Shown here: in pieces, positions 1 through 7,888 of the stretch
Numbering within the stretch: position 1 is the stretch's first letter
How the letters are laid out: the number at the start of each line of letters is the position of its first letter
DNA from: Chrysochromulina tobinii
Lineage: Eukaryota > Haptophyta > Prymnesiales > Chrysochromulinaceae
Reading direction: 5' to 3'
DNA: 32,094 nt
NCBI GenBank assembly: GCA_001275005.1
Contig: JWZX01001440.1
Span: forward strand, 1-32,094
Translations under genes and position numbers: made by a program
The notes under the pieces: generated by a model
What the model was told of the DNA's origin: nothing
What the model saw: the letters and a program-made list of their open reading frames with translations, nothing else
Database searches by the model: none

Positions 1-16
1 CCGCGCCCGCGCCCGT

Positions 17-51
<35 letters not shown>
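1..51. repeat. GCGCCC-type hexanucleotide repeat
   Basis: The first 50 bases are an almost pure run of cgcgcc/cgcccg units with one t interruption. In the minus-strand gene it encodes a Gly-Ala tract, so it is a coding low-complexity repeat. Confidence 0.7.
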
Positions 52-54
<3 letters not shown>

Positions 55-2047
55 TCCCGCGGCCCGCAGAGTACACTCCGAGCTCGGCGAGGCGCATCCG
101 GAGGTTGAGGAGCCCAGGATCGTTCTCCTTGGCGGCGGCGGCGGCGGCCGCGGCGGAGGCGGCGTTGGAGGGGGCGGCGGCGGCGTCTTCCTTCTTCTTG
201 TCGCCTGTGTTCAGAGGGAGGCCGAGGCTGAGCTTGAGTCGGGCCATCGACTCCTCAAGCGTCACTGGTGGGTAGCCGCCCTCCGACCCGACGTACTTCG
301 AGAGCGCGGCGTGCGGGTGCGATTGCGAGTACAGCCCACGTCGGTGAGTCTCCTTGGAGGGCGGGAGCGCGCCCGCCGAGCTGTTCCTGCCGCCCGATGC
401 CGCGTCGTCAGGAGCACTCGTCAGCAGCCAGCGCGCGTGCTCGATCGCGGGCTCGGCCGCCGCGGCATCGCGCGTCGCGTCGTCGACGGCCCTGGTGAGG
501 CGTAACGACGCGAGACGCGCCTCCTGCGCTTCGGACGGCTGCGCTTCGAGGAGTGCCCCGAGCATGTCGACGTCACCTGCCTTGGCGGCACTGCTGATCA
601 GAGTGCTCCGATCGGACGCACTCTCACTCAGCAGCTTCTTGAGCGTCGCCGCGTCCGCGCGCCTCGCAGCGAGACCGATGGCCTCCACCCGGCGCAGCGA
701 GGCGGAGTCGTCCTCCGAGCGAGACGCCCCGGCGGACTGCGCCCTGACGGGCGGCACGCCGAGGTGCCCAGCGACGACCACTTGAGGCGCCATATCGTCG
801 TCGGGCGCGCCGTAGGAAGTGGCGGCCGGCGCGGCGGCTGGCTGCGGGGCCCCGGCGCGCGCCTTGGCTGCCGCAGCCTCTTCAGAGGTGAGCTCAGTCA
901 CCACCTGCACCAGACCGCCGTCCGCCGGTGCGACCTTCTTCCTCTCCTCCTCCTTTTTCTGATCGGTCGCCTTCTTGTCAGCCTCCTTCTTGTCCTCCGT
1001 CTTCTTGTCCTTCTTCTCCGCCGTCTTTGCCGCGGCTGACTTCTCGTCGGATGTGAGCTCGGTCAGCCAGTCTGGCCGCCCACCTGGCGCGCCGAGTCCG
1101 GAGAGCACGGGCGCGGCAGGCGCCGACAGCCACACGGCCATCGTTCGGCCGCTGCTGCCGCTGCCGCTCGCTGAGCCGCTCTTGCCGGCGCCGCCGCCGC
1201 CACCGGCGCCGCCGATGCCGCCGATGCCGCTAGCTGTGCCGCTCTTGCCGTTACCAGCACTGCCGCCGCTGCCAGCACTGCAGCCGCTGCCGCTTGCGCC
1301 GAGGAGCTCCGCATGCAAATGATAGGCGCTCGGCACCGAGCCACTCGCGGACGGCTTGTCGGTGCCAATCTTGAGCCAGCTCAATGTCGCATGGTCGCCT
1401 CGCGCCTTGGCCCAGGCTTCGACGTTCGCGTCGCGCAGGTCCTCGAGGAGCTTCTGCTCGCGACGGCGCGCGGCGAGCTCGACGAGCGCGGGCACGGCAT
1501 GCGCGAGCGCCGGCTGTGTCAGGTGGCCCTCGGTCAGCACGCGATCATACTCAGGGTGCATGGCAGCGACGATATCATGGTCGCCCGCGAGCAGGGCCGC
1601 CTCGAGGCGCGCGCCGACGCAGACGCGCAGCTTCTTCTCAATCTCTGCGGGCTGCTTGGGCGGGTCCGGCTTCTTTGCGATTGGTGGAGGCTTCTTCGGC
1701 TCCTCCGGCTCGAACAGCCGCTCCGGACCGCTGGGCGGTGCGAGATCGAGCCGCGCGAGCGGAGTCGTGCGAGAGAGAGCGCGGGAAGAGGATGCGGAGA
1801 CCGCGTCGGCCAGTGCGATCAACCGCGTGACGAGCACGTTGAGACCGCGCTGTGCCGCGAGGCCGACCAGCTCCGCGGGCACGTGGTCGATCGAGGTCGC
1901 CACTGCGGGCTCCCGTCCCTCGCGCCACTCAGGGTCGAGCGTCCTTACTAGCTCGCCGTCTCCTTGGGCGGCTGCAGCTGCAGCGAGTGCCTGCAGCTCT
2001 GCTTGCAGCCGTCGCCGTGGCCCGTCCGACGAGCCGAGGCCGAGCAT
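1..2047 (-). CDS. Unrecognised Ala/Gly/Ser-rich protein, 3' end cut by window edge
   Basis: The minus strand stays open for about 682 codons from an ATG at 2047 to the left edge, so the C-terminus is missing. I do not recognise the family. In order there is a helical Ala-rich start, a Pro/Lys-rich hinge near residues 109-132 (motif EPEEPKKPPP), a helical segment, a Gly/Ser-rich linker near 249-299, a Lys/Glu-rich stretch near 334-374, and a helical segment near 449-495 (ATLKKLLSES then AAKAGDVDMLGALLEA) that looks like a degenerate ankyrin repeat. Near the edge come poly-Ala and a Gly-Ala tract made by a GCGCCC repeat. An in-frame stop lies 16 codons above the ATG, but the residues between them (DWWQTPAML) look protein-like, so an upstream exon joined near 2090 is possible. 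Overlapping plus-strand frames are composition shadows. Confidence is good for the strand, low for function. Confidence 0.6.
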
Positions 2048-2415
2048 CGCGGGGGTCTGCCACCAGTCGCGACGGGTGGCGCCGATTCGCTATTCATACC
2101 GGTACTTTCATGGAGCGTTGTGGCGGGCGCGCACGTCAGTGGCCGACTTTCTATTATGAAGTGGGTTCTTTCACTTTCGTACCAAAGCACTCGTCGATCG
2201 GGTTTCTAGACAAATTTGTCACTGTTCACAGCATGCCACCTCTACCGCCTCAGAAGGACTTGGACGAAACTCACGTTCACGATCACGTCTATTGGCCGTC
2301 TCGGCAAGACGCACAACCACCGGACTTGGACAATTGTCCCTACGTACCTTTTTGAAGTTAACGAACCTGGTACCGTACAGTCCGGACTACACTCCACGCG
2401 GCGCTACCGAGTCCG
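2048..2415. other. Intergenic, no gene seen
   Basis: Lower GC than the flanking genes. It separates the 5' end of the left-edge gene from the 3' end of the nuclease gene. It may hold the promoter or a first exon of the left-edge gene. I see no clear core promoter motif. Confidence 0.5.
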
Positions 2416-3255
2416 CTACGAGTGCTTGATCAAGGCTTCGCACGGCTTGAGATCGCCATCGCCGTCGAGCTTGGCCACGTCCCCATATGCCGGATAGTAC
2501 CTGTCGAACCAAGCCTTGGCCTCGTCATACGAGTCAAAGTCGGCGCAGTCCTTGACATCGCCAGGGTTGGCCTCGAAAGCCGCCACCTCCTTTGCCTCAC
2601 GCGCCGTGCTACGTTGCTGTTGCTGGAGCTTTGCCGAAGCTGTCTTCGTGGATGCAGGGCGCTGGTTTGCATTCGGGCCAAACCCTTTGCCTGCTGTGCT
2701 GCTGCTGCCGCCGCTGCTGCCGCTGCTGCCGCCGCTGCTGCCGGCATCAAAGCACGCGCCCCAAAGCCCAAGGCTCTCCGACTTGGCCTCGGCCTGTAGA
2801 CGGTTGAACATCTCCTGATTCCGGATGTTGGGCTTGTAGGCCTTCGCGCGTGCATAGCCTTTGCGAACCAGAAGCTCGTTGATCGACTCACCATCTTTGT
2901 ACAGGTACACGAGGCTGCGGCCAAACCGATCGAGTGGCTCCACGTCGGTGTCAAACTCCACCTCCGTGCCCGCCGGAAGAAGCCGCTTCATCTCTGCCGA
3001 TGCTTCCGGTCCAAAACACTGTGGAGGCTCCCCACGCTCTCGCTGGGCCGGAGAGACCGTCTCTGGCGTGTTGATTCCAAGCAGGCGGGCTCTTCCGAGC
3101 TTTTCTAGTATCACTGTGTCGCCGTCCACAACCCGCTCAATGTAATCCGTCTGCATAGACCATGAAGCTTGCGGTGACCATGCGATCGTCGCTGCGCCGA
3201 TGATCGCAATCAGCGTGCGCTGTGCGACATCGTTGAACAGCCCATTAACGCGCAT
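2416..3255 (-). CDS. Secreted/organellar staphylococcal nuclease-like protein with C-terminal Excalibur domain
   Basis: The 279-residue product starts at the ATG at 3255; the frame is open further upstream but without another ATG. A hydrophobic stretch near residues 15-26 (LIAIIGAATIAW) looks like a signal peptide or anchor. The nuclease (SNase/thermonuclease, OB-fold) domain spans about 37-168: VVDGDT holds the Ca-ligand aspartates, RLLGINTPE holds equivalents of catalytic Arg35 and Glu43, and DRFGRSLVY holds the Arg87 equivalent. One metal ligand is Asn (INTPE) where S. aureus nuclease has Asp; Asn also occurs in family members. A Gly/Ser linker near 171-185 leads to an Excalibur-type calcium-binding domain near 236-276, ending LDGDGDLKPCE with Cys at 237 and 272. 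Expected activity is Ca-dependent cleavage of DNA or RNA outside the cytosol. The nuclease-Excalibur pair is best known from bacteria, so transfer is possible. No intron is needed. Confidence 0.88.
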   Translation of the reverse strand: MRVNGLFNDVAQRTLIAIIGAATIAWSPQASWSMQTDYIERVVDGDTVILEKLGRARLLGINTPETVSPAQRERGEPPQCFGPEASAEMKRLLPAGTEVEFDTDVEPLDRFGRSLVYLYKDGESINELLVRKGYARAKAYKPNIRNQEMFNRLQAEAKSESLGLWGACFDAGSSGGSSGSSGGSSSTAGKGFGPNANQRPASTKTASAKLQQQQRSTAREAKEVAAFEANPGDVKDCADFDSYDEAKAWFDRYYPAYGDVAKLDGDGDLKPCEALIKHS

Positions 3256-4160
3256 TGCACTCGGGGCAGCCTGGCACTGGATCGGCGCTCCTCTGGTGTC
3301 TCTGGTAGTCGTCGATCCGTGCTGGAGGTCCGACACATCGGTGATACAATCTCGATTCCGGGTGCACAATCTCAAAGGTCACAAACACAATCACGCGTGT
3401 GGAGACTCTTACAGTCCCCCTCTCCCGTGCACCATTACACGCAAGTTGTGATTTTGTGTGTGCGAATGTGTGTGCGAATGTGAATGTGTGACTGTGTGAC
3501 TTCTAAACACGCACAAGGGACACAGGGCCGACGTTCCACGTTCGGTAAGACAGATTGAAATTTCAATTTGTGACGGTGCACCGTGCTCAGTAAGGATCTA
3601 GTAGGAACGCCCTGAGAGTGGACAATAGCTTCCGCGACCGTGTCTGATGAGAAGCACCAGGACAGCGGGTATAAAAGTACCTCAAATAGGTCAATTAGCA
3701 GTGTCATCTTGGATCTAGATCGATCCCATGCGCCGGAATGATGATGCATGATCATTCCGCTCGCTGCAGGAGATTGTGAAGCGAGGTCGGGCACACGCCG
3801 CTCGACCGCGCCGCGCTCGGGCACCCGGCATCCCCGCATACATGCACGGCACACCGCGTCGACACCGTCGCCCGATGCGATCGGATGCGCGCACACCCGA
3901 TCCACAGTACACACATCCCGCGCAAATCGAGTGCGGCCCTCACCCCACGGAGACCGTTCACGTTCACGTACAGTTAGCCCTCACGGCTACTAACTATAAT
4001 AGTACGAGTAGAAGCACAACCGCTGGCCCCGTGGATGCGTGGAGACGCTCACCAGACGGACGTCCGAGTGGCACACTCCTTCCGCCTATCTTGATAACGG
4101 CCGCTCATGCGGTGCGCGCCTGCTCCGTAAGCTATGCCAACTGCGACCAAGCTTCGCCAC
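3256..4160. other. Intergenic, no gene supported
   Basis: About 900 bp of mixed composition. It includes a TG-rich repeat near 3457-3500 and a TATAAAA at 3670-3676 on the plus strand with no convincing gene after it. Plus-strand frames near 3776-4615 are antisense to the coiled-coil gene. Probably holds the nuclease 5' region and the 3' region of the next gene. Confidence 0.5.
3457..3500. repeat. TG-rich 12-bp tandem repeat
   Basis: tgtgtgcgaatg occurs twice in direct succession (3457-3468, 3469-3480), followed by degraded copies (tgaatgtgtgac, tgtgtgac). Related CA/TG motifs (cgttcacacac) recur in other gene-flanking regions of the window. Confidence 0.6.
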
Positions 4161-4943
4161 TTAGTTGTCCTCGGCCTCGGATGTGCTCCCCTTGGCTGCC
4201 CTTGGCCGCCTGGCCGCCTTTTGCTTGTCTGCTGCCGCCGCCTTCTGCGCCTCGTCCGCCTTTTGCTCGGCCGCTGCCGCCGCCTTGTACGCCTCCGTCT
4301 TCTCTTGCTTGGCTGTTGCCGCCTCCTTCTGCGCCTCATCCGCCTTTTGCTTGGCCGCTGCCGCCTCCTTCTGCGCCTCCGTCTTCTCTTGCTTGGCTGC
4401 TGCCGCCTCCTTCTGCGCCTCCGTCTTCTCTTGCTTGGCTGCTGCCGCCTCCTTCTGCGCCTCGTCCACCTTTTGCTCGGCCGCTGCCGCCTCCTTCTGC
4501 GCCGCCTTCTGAGCATGGATCGCCCCAGCCGTCAAATTCTGGAGAATGGCCACCTCATTGGTCGACATTGCCAGCGCCAACTCCAGATCGATCCTTTTGT
4601 CGAATGCTTGCTTGAGCTCCTTCTGGGCAATGATCTTCCCCATTCGCATCTGAATCTCTTGAACGGCCATCTGAATCTCTTGAACGGCGTTGGGATTCGA
4701 GGCGACCATCGAGGTCGCGAGCACCAGGGAGCCCAAGACGACAAGCAGGATGCCGATGCAAGATTTGCTTCTGGAAGGCGCACCAACGCCGACATTCTGC
4801 TGCTCAGGGACCGGTTTAGCCGGCACTTTGTCCGCTTCGCCGTCGGTCGGGGGCGGCGCAACGCGTGATCGGACTTTCGAAGCACCGTCAGATTTGGGTG
4901 ACGACCGTGGCGGCGACTTGCTGCGTGAATGGGGCCCAGCCAT
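4161..4943 (-). CDS. Single-pass membrane protein with seven 14-residue coiled-coil repeats
   Basis: The 260-residue protein starts at the first ATG (4943). The cytosolic-type N-terminus (about 1-61) is rich in Ser, Pro, Arg and Lys. One membrane segment follows at about 62-82 (IGILLVVLGSLVLA). Next comes a 7-residue tandem duplication (AVQEIQM twice), a helical region, and seven consecutive 14-residue units of the type AQKEAAAAKQEKTE at about 148-245, ending in a basic then acidic tail. Fourteen residues is two heptads, so the array should form a long regular coiled coil or amphipathic helix; the composition also resembles group-3 LEA proteins. I recognise no named family. Structural or scaffolding roles are guesses. 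The lack of a cleavable signal favours a signal-anchor topology. Confidence 0.72.
   Translation of the reverse strand: MAGPHSRSKSPPRSSPKSDGASKVRSRVAPPPTDGEADKVPAKPVPEQQNVGVGAPSRSKSCIGILLVVLGSLVLATSMVASNPNAVQEIQMAVQEIQMRMGKIIAQKELKQAFDKRIDLELALAMSTNEVAILQNLTAGAIHAQKAAQKEAAAAEQKVDEAQKEAAAAKQEKTEAQKEAAAAKQEKTEAQKEAAAAKQKADEAQKEAATAKQEKTEAYKAAAAAEQKADEAQKAAAADKQKAARRPRAAKGSTSEAEDN
4209..4502 (-). repeat. Seven 42-bp coding tandem repeats
   Basis: 294 bp is exactly seven 42-bp units, each encoding AQKEAAAA(K/E)Q(E/K)xxE variants. Two adjacent units encode identical peptides, which suggests recent unequal exchange. Confidence 0.85.
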
Positions 4944-5460
4944 TGTGTGGGACACGCGAGCGAGGAGTCGATTGCACGATGAAACCCGGCCCAGAGGGGC
5001 CTTTTTTGACAAATTTGGGACAAACTCATGTAACGTCAATTTGCATCTCGGAAGACGATTCTTTGTCAATTTTGGGTTTCGAATAGGAAACTAGGCGCAG
5101 GATGCGCAGGAACTCTCACCCCCACTGCTAGCCTCGAGAGCACATTCGATAGGCTTCCGTTAGGTTGTCTGTTGTTTATGTAGTAACTGAACGCAGGAAG
5201 ACTCTCCACTCTCGATCACGCAGTCGTGAGCACTCTCCGCCTTACGAGCAATGAACCGTCTCGAACTTATGTCTCGCTCGCTTGTCCCTGCGGCTCTTCC
5301 AAGGGTCGTCTTCCCACAGACCGACGGAAGCAGTCGTCCATAGCCATTAATATTGGAGTGTCCTGTTTGGGGAGTTCCTCATCCGTGGGTTGGACACTCA
5401 TCACACCCCGGTGAGAACTGTGAACGCTCAGGCCTTAGACGAGGCGCGAGCGCGCGCGCG

Positions 5461-5482
5461 CGAGCGAGCGAGCGAGCGAGCG
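5461..5482 (+). repeat. GCGA microsatellite touching the HisIE start codon
   Basis: A cgag/gcga tetranucleotide run ends right at the ATG at 5483, preceded by a gcgcgc tract from about 5447. It lies in the presumed 5' leader, where length change could alter translation initiation. Confidence 0.7.
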
Positions 5483-7255
5483 ATGCTCATCCCAATCATA
5501 GGCTTCTCGCCCTCGGGCGAACCGCTGCTCGGCGACCAGGGCTTCGAGGTGGCGGATGTGCCATCCTTCGAGATTGTGCGCCGCCTTGGCGTCGCGTCAC
5601 CGCTTGTGCTCTGCCTGCCGGCTGAGCTGCTCAAGGCGCCGCCGTCGGAGGCAATCTGCGAGTTGATGCGCGAGACGACGACGGTCGTCGGCCCATTTGC
5701 GCTCGAGCGTGCAGACGAGGCGCGCGAGTGGCTGAGCATGGGCGCGCACTACGCCCTCTTCCTGCCGCCGGCCAATCTCGGTATCGGAGCTGAGTGTCCT
5801 CCGGCGGCCAAGCCGCTGGCCGAGGTCGTGAGGGCCGCGGCGGCTGAGGTGGCGATCCCGGCAGAGCGCATGATGCTGCTCGTCGACGTGCCGGCGCTCG
5901 AAAATGCGGCCGCGCTCGCGCGCTTCCAGGCCGACATCGAGTCCCTCGCGGCGCCTGCGGGCTCCGGCTGCTACGAGTGCTGCAAAAAGGAGACGTGTGG
6001 CGCCGTGTCTGGCGTGTGCGTGGTCGTGCCGCCGGGCACCTCGGAGAAGATCGAGGCGGATCTGCTCGGCGTTCTAGGCCCGCTCGCCGCGCGCGATCGG
6101 CTCCAGGTGTTCCTGGGCGGACTCTCGATGCTCACCTCGAGCGCGCAGCCAAGCTCGGTCGGGCACCTGCACCACTCGTTCGCAATCCACGCCCTCGGCG
6201 CCGCGACGCTCGCGGAGGAGGCAAACGTCGCGACGCCCGCGGGAGGCTTCGTCGGTGCGCCGCCCGTCGCCGTCGTCGAGCTGCCCGCCGCCGCTGCCTC
6301 GTTGTACGCCCTCTTCGCCGCCCCGGCGCTCGAGCTCGGCCCGGCGGTGGCCGCGTGCGTGCGCACTGACCGCTCGGATGGGTTGTTCCCGACACTTGTG
6401 CTCGAGGCGGACGGCGCGGCGCTCGGGCTGGTCTACTCGTCGACCCAGTCGATCGGAGCCGCGCTGCGCTGCGGTCGTGGAGTCTACTGGTCTCGCTCTC
6501 GCTCCTCGCTCTGGCGAAAAGGAGACACCTCGGGCGCGTGGCAGACGCTGCGTCGCATCCAACTGGACTGCGACGCGGACGCGCTCTGCTTCACAGTGAC
6601 GCAGCACGGCATCCCGCCCGCCTTCTGCCACAAGACGAGCCTCTCTTGTTGGGGACAGCCGACTGGCCTGCATGCGCTGCAGCTCACGCTCTTCGCGCGC
6701 AAGGCCTCGGCGCCGCCCGGCTCGTACACCAAGCGGCTCTTCGATGACGCGACGCTGCTCCGCAACAAACTCGTCGAGGAAGCGCAGGAGCTAGCGGAGG
6801 CCACCGAGCCCGACCACGTTGCCGCCGAAGCGGCGGACCTGATCTACTTCGCGATGGTGCGCTGCGTCGCGGCGGGCGTCGGCCTCCCGCAGATCTCGTC
6901 TCATCTCGATCGGCGCGCCCTCAAGCTCGAGCGCCGTCCTGGGCACTCGAAGGCGAGCCGCATTGCCGCCGGCGACGCCATCCTGAGCGAAGCCAAGGGC
7001 AAAGCTGGCGCCGCCCCCGCGAGCACGGGCGCTCTCGTGGGCGCGAGCACGGGCGCGGGGCGGGCGCGATGGCTGCCCGTGATCGCCTTCGGGGTGTACG
7101 CCCTCTACTTCGCGCCCGGCACGACGCTTGCCCTCGGGCAGGTGGGCCAGGCGGCGGCGGCGGCGGCGGCCAGCAAGGCAACGGCGGCGACCAACACGGT
7201 GGCGGCGGCGGCGGCGGCGGTGGCCAGCGCGGTGAGCCGCCGTCGTGGGCAGTAA
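5483..7255 (+). CDS. Bifunctional phosphoribosyl-AMP cyclohydrolase / phosphoribosyl-ATP pyrophosphohydrolase (HisI-HisE), fungal HIS4-like
   Basis: 590 residues from the ATG at 5483, the first ATG in frame. Residues 1-290 form a long N-terminal region like the divergent N-terminus of fungal HIS4 but larger, with a Cys cluster (CYECCKKETC, about 163-172). HisI occupies about 291-391: VRTDRSDG, LGLVYSS, GVYWSRSR, LWRKGDTSG, metal-site DCDAD (362-366) and zinc-type Cys in FCHKTSLSC (382 and 389). HisE occupies about 399-489: SYTKRLF, LVEEAQEL and EAADLIYF. Together they catalyse steps 2 and 3 of histidine synthesis. In fungi histidinol dehydrogenase follows; here it is absent. Instead there is an Ala/Gly linker, a hydrophobic segment near 530-552 (WLPVIAFGVYALYF) and an Ala-rich tail ending RRRGQ, possibly a membrane anchor or an artefact of an unspliced 3' intron. 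Domain calls are secure. Confidence 0.93.
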   Translation: MLIPIIGFSPSGEPLLGDQGFEVADVPSFEIVRRLGVASPLVLCLPAELLKAPPSEAICELMRETTTVVGPFALERADEAREWLSMGAHYALFLPPANLGIGAECPPAAKPLAEVVRAAAAEVAIPAERMMLLVDVPALENAAALARFQADIESLAAPAGSGCYECCKKETCGAVSGVCVVVPPGTSEKIEADLLGVLGPLAARDRLQVFLGGLSMLTSSAQPSSVGHLHHSFAIHALGAATLAEEANVATPAGGFVGAPPVAVVELPAAAASLYALFAAPALELGPAVAACVRTDRSDGLFPTLVLEADGAALGLVYSSTQSIGAALRCGRGVYWSRSRSSLWRKGDTSGAWQTLRRIQLDCDADALCFTVTQHGIPPAFCHKTSLSCWGQPTGLHALQLTLFARKASAPPGSYTKRLFDDATLLRNKLVEEAQELAEATEPDHVAAEAADLIYFAMVRCVAAGVGLPQISSHLDRRALKLERRPGHSKASRIAAGDAILSEAKGKAGAAPASTGALVGASTGAGRARWLPVIAFGVYALYFAPGTTLALGQVGQAAAAAAASKATAATNTVAAAAAAVASAVSRRRGQ

Positions 7256-7266
7256 GACGAGGGCGC

Positions 7267-7388
7267 AGCCCCCGGAAGCCACGAGATCAGCACCTCGCTC
7301 GCCGAGATCGCTTCTCGCGCAGCCCCGTGGCCACGGAGGCCACGAGATCGTATCTCGCGCACCGGGATCGCATCTCGCGCAGCCCCCC
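7267..7388. repeat. Two diverged copies of a ~61-bp repeat
   Basis: gccacgagatc followed by cgcgcagcccc-type ends recurs with an offset of about 61 bp (7278 and 7339). Each unit also holds internal gatcg(c/t)(a/t)tctcgcgc copies. Confidence 0.65.
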
Positions 7389-7449
7389 AGGAGGAGCGGG
7401 CACGCATGTTATGGCGTCGGCCGGTAAGCGGAGGCGGCGACGCCACGGG

Positions 7450-7515
7450 ATGGCGTCGAGGGACACGCATGCAAGTGCTCACCACGGCATCGCGCATGGC
7501 GTCGAGGGACACGCA
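7450..7515. repeat. 20-bp direct repeat, 46-bp spacing
   Basis: atggcgtcgagggacacgca occurs at 7450-7469 and 7496-7515, identical over 20 bp. Confidence 0.75.
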
Positions 7516-7634
7516 GGGACGTGGGGCGACTTTGCTTGGGAGGGCGTCTGGAGTGTGCGCGCCCCAGGAATCAGGCCCCCCTTCCCTGGCCGGCTGACTC
7601 ACGTGGTAGAGCGCAGCCCGGGTGTGGATGGTAT

Positions 7635-7672
7635 CCTGTAGACCTTTGGTGTCGTACCTGTAGACCTTTGGT
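7635..7672. repeat. 16-bp direct repeat
   Basis: cctgtagacctttggt occurs at 7635-7650 and 7657-7672 with a 6-bp spacer. Confidence 0.75.
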
Positions 7673-7888
7673 CAGCTATGGACAAGGAGTTATGTTGTCC
7701 AAAACGCAACCCAAAAGAGCGTTCTTCTTCTTGTGCGCGCCGTGCCAGCCCGCCGCAGCCCCGCAACAGGTTTTTCTTGACGTGCGTCAGGACCACGCGC
7801 AATCGCCAACGACAGTTCGACAGTCCGAAGAACCGGAAGGCGCGTCTTGACGATTGAACCAGCGAATAAAGAGGGTCTATAGAACGGC

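Larger units (their letters stand above)
7256..7888. other. Repeat-rich intergenic region
   Basis: No gene supported. The first half holds short direct repeats (listed separately); the second half has lower GC. It is probably the HisIE 3' region and the upstream region of the dioxygenase. AATAAA near 7864 lies just before the next gene and cannot be assigned. Confidence 0.5.

Noticed and set aside
1313-2355. Several plus-strand frames opposite the left-edge gene
   Set aside because: They are shorter than the minus frame, Arg/Ser/Cys-rich and without motifs. The minus frame is open for about 680 codons with hinge and helical structure.
3670-3676. TATAAAA as a core promoter
   Set aside because: No supported plus-strand gene begins downstream, so I cannot attach it to a transcript.
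4049-4516. Minus-strand Arg-rich frame and plus-strand Pro/Leu/Cys-rich frames
   Set aside because: They are shadow frames of the 42-bp coiled-coil repeat, with homopolymeric composition and no domain.
5226-5414. Short plus-strand frame before the HisIE gene as a separate gene or transit-peptide exon
   Set aside because: It lacks an ATG, has no targeting-like composition, and no splice pair clearly joins it to the enzyme.
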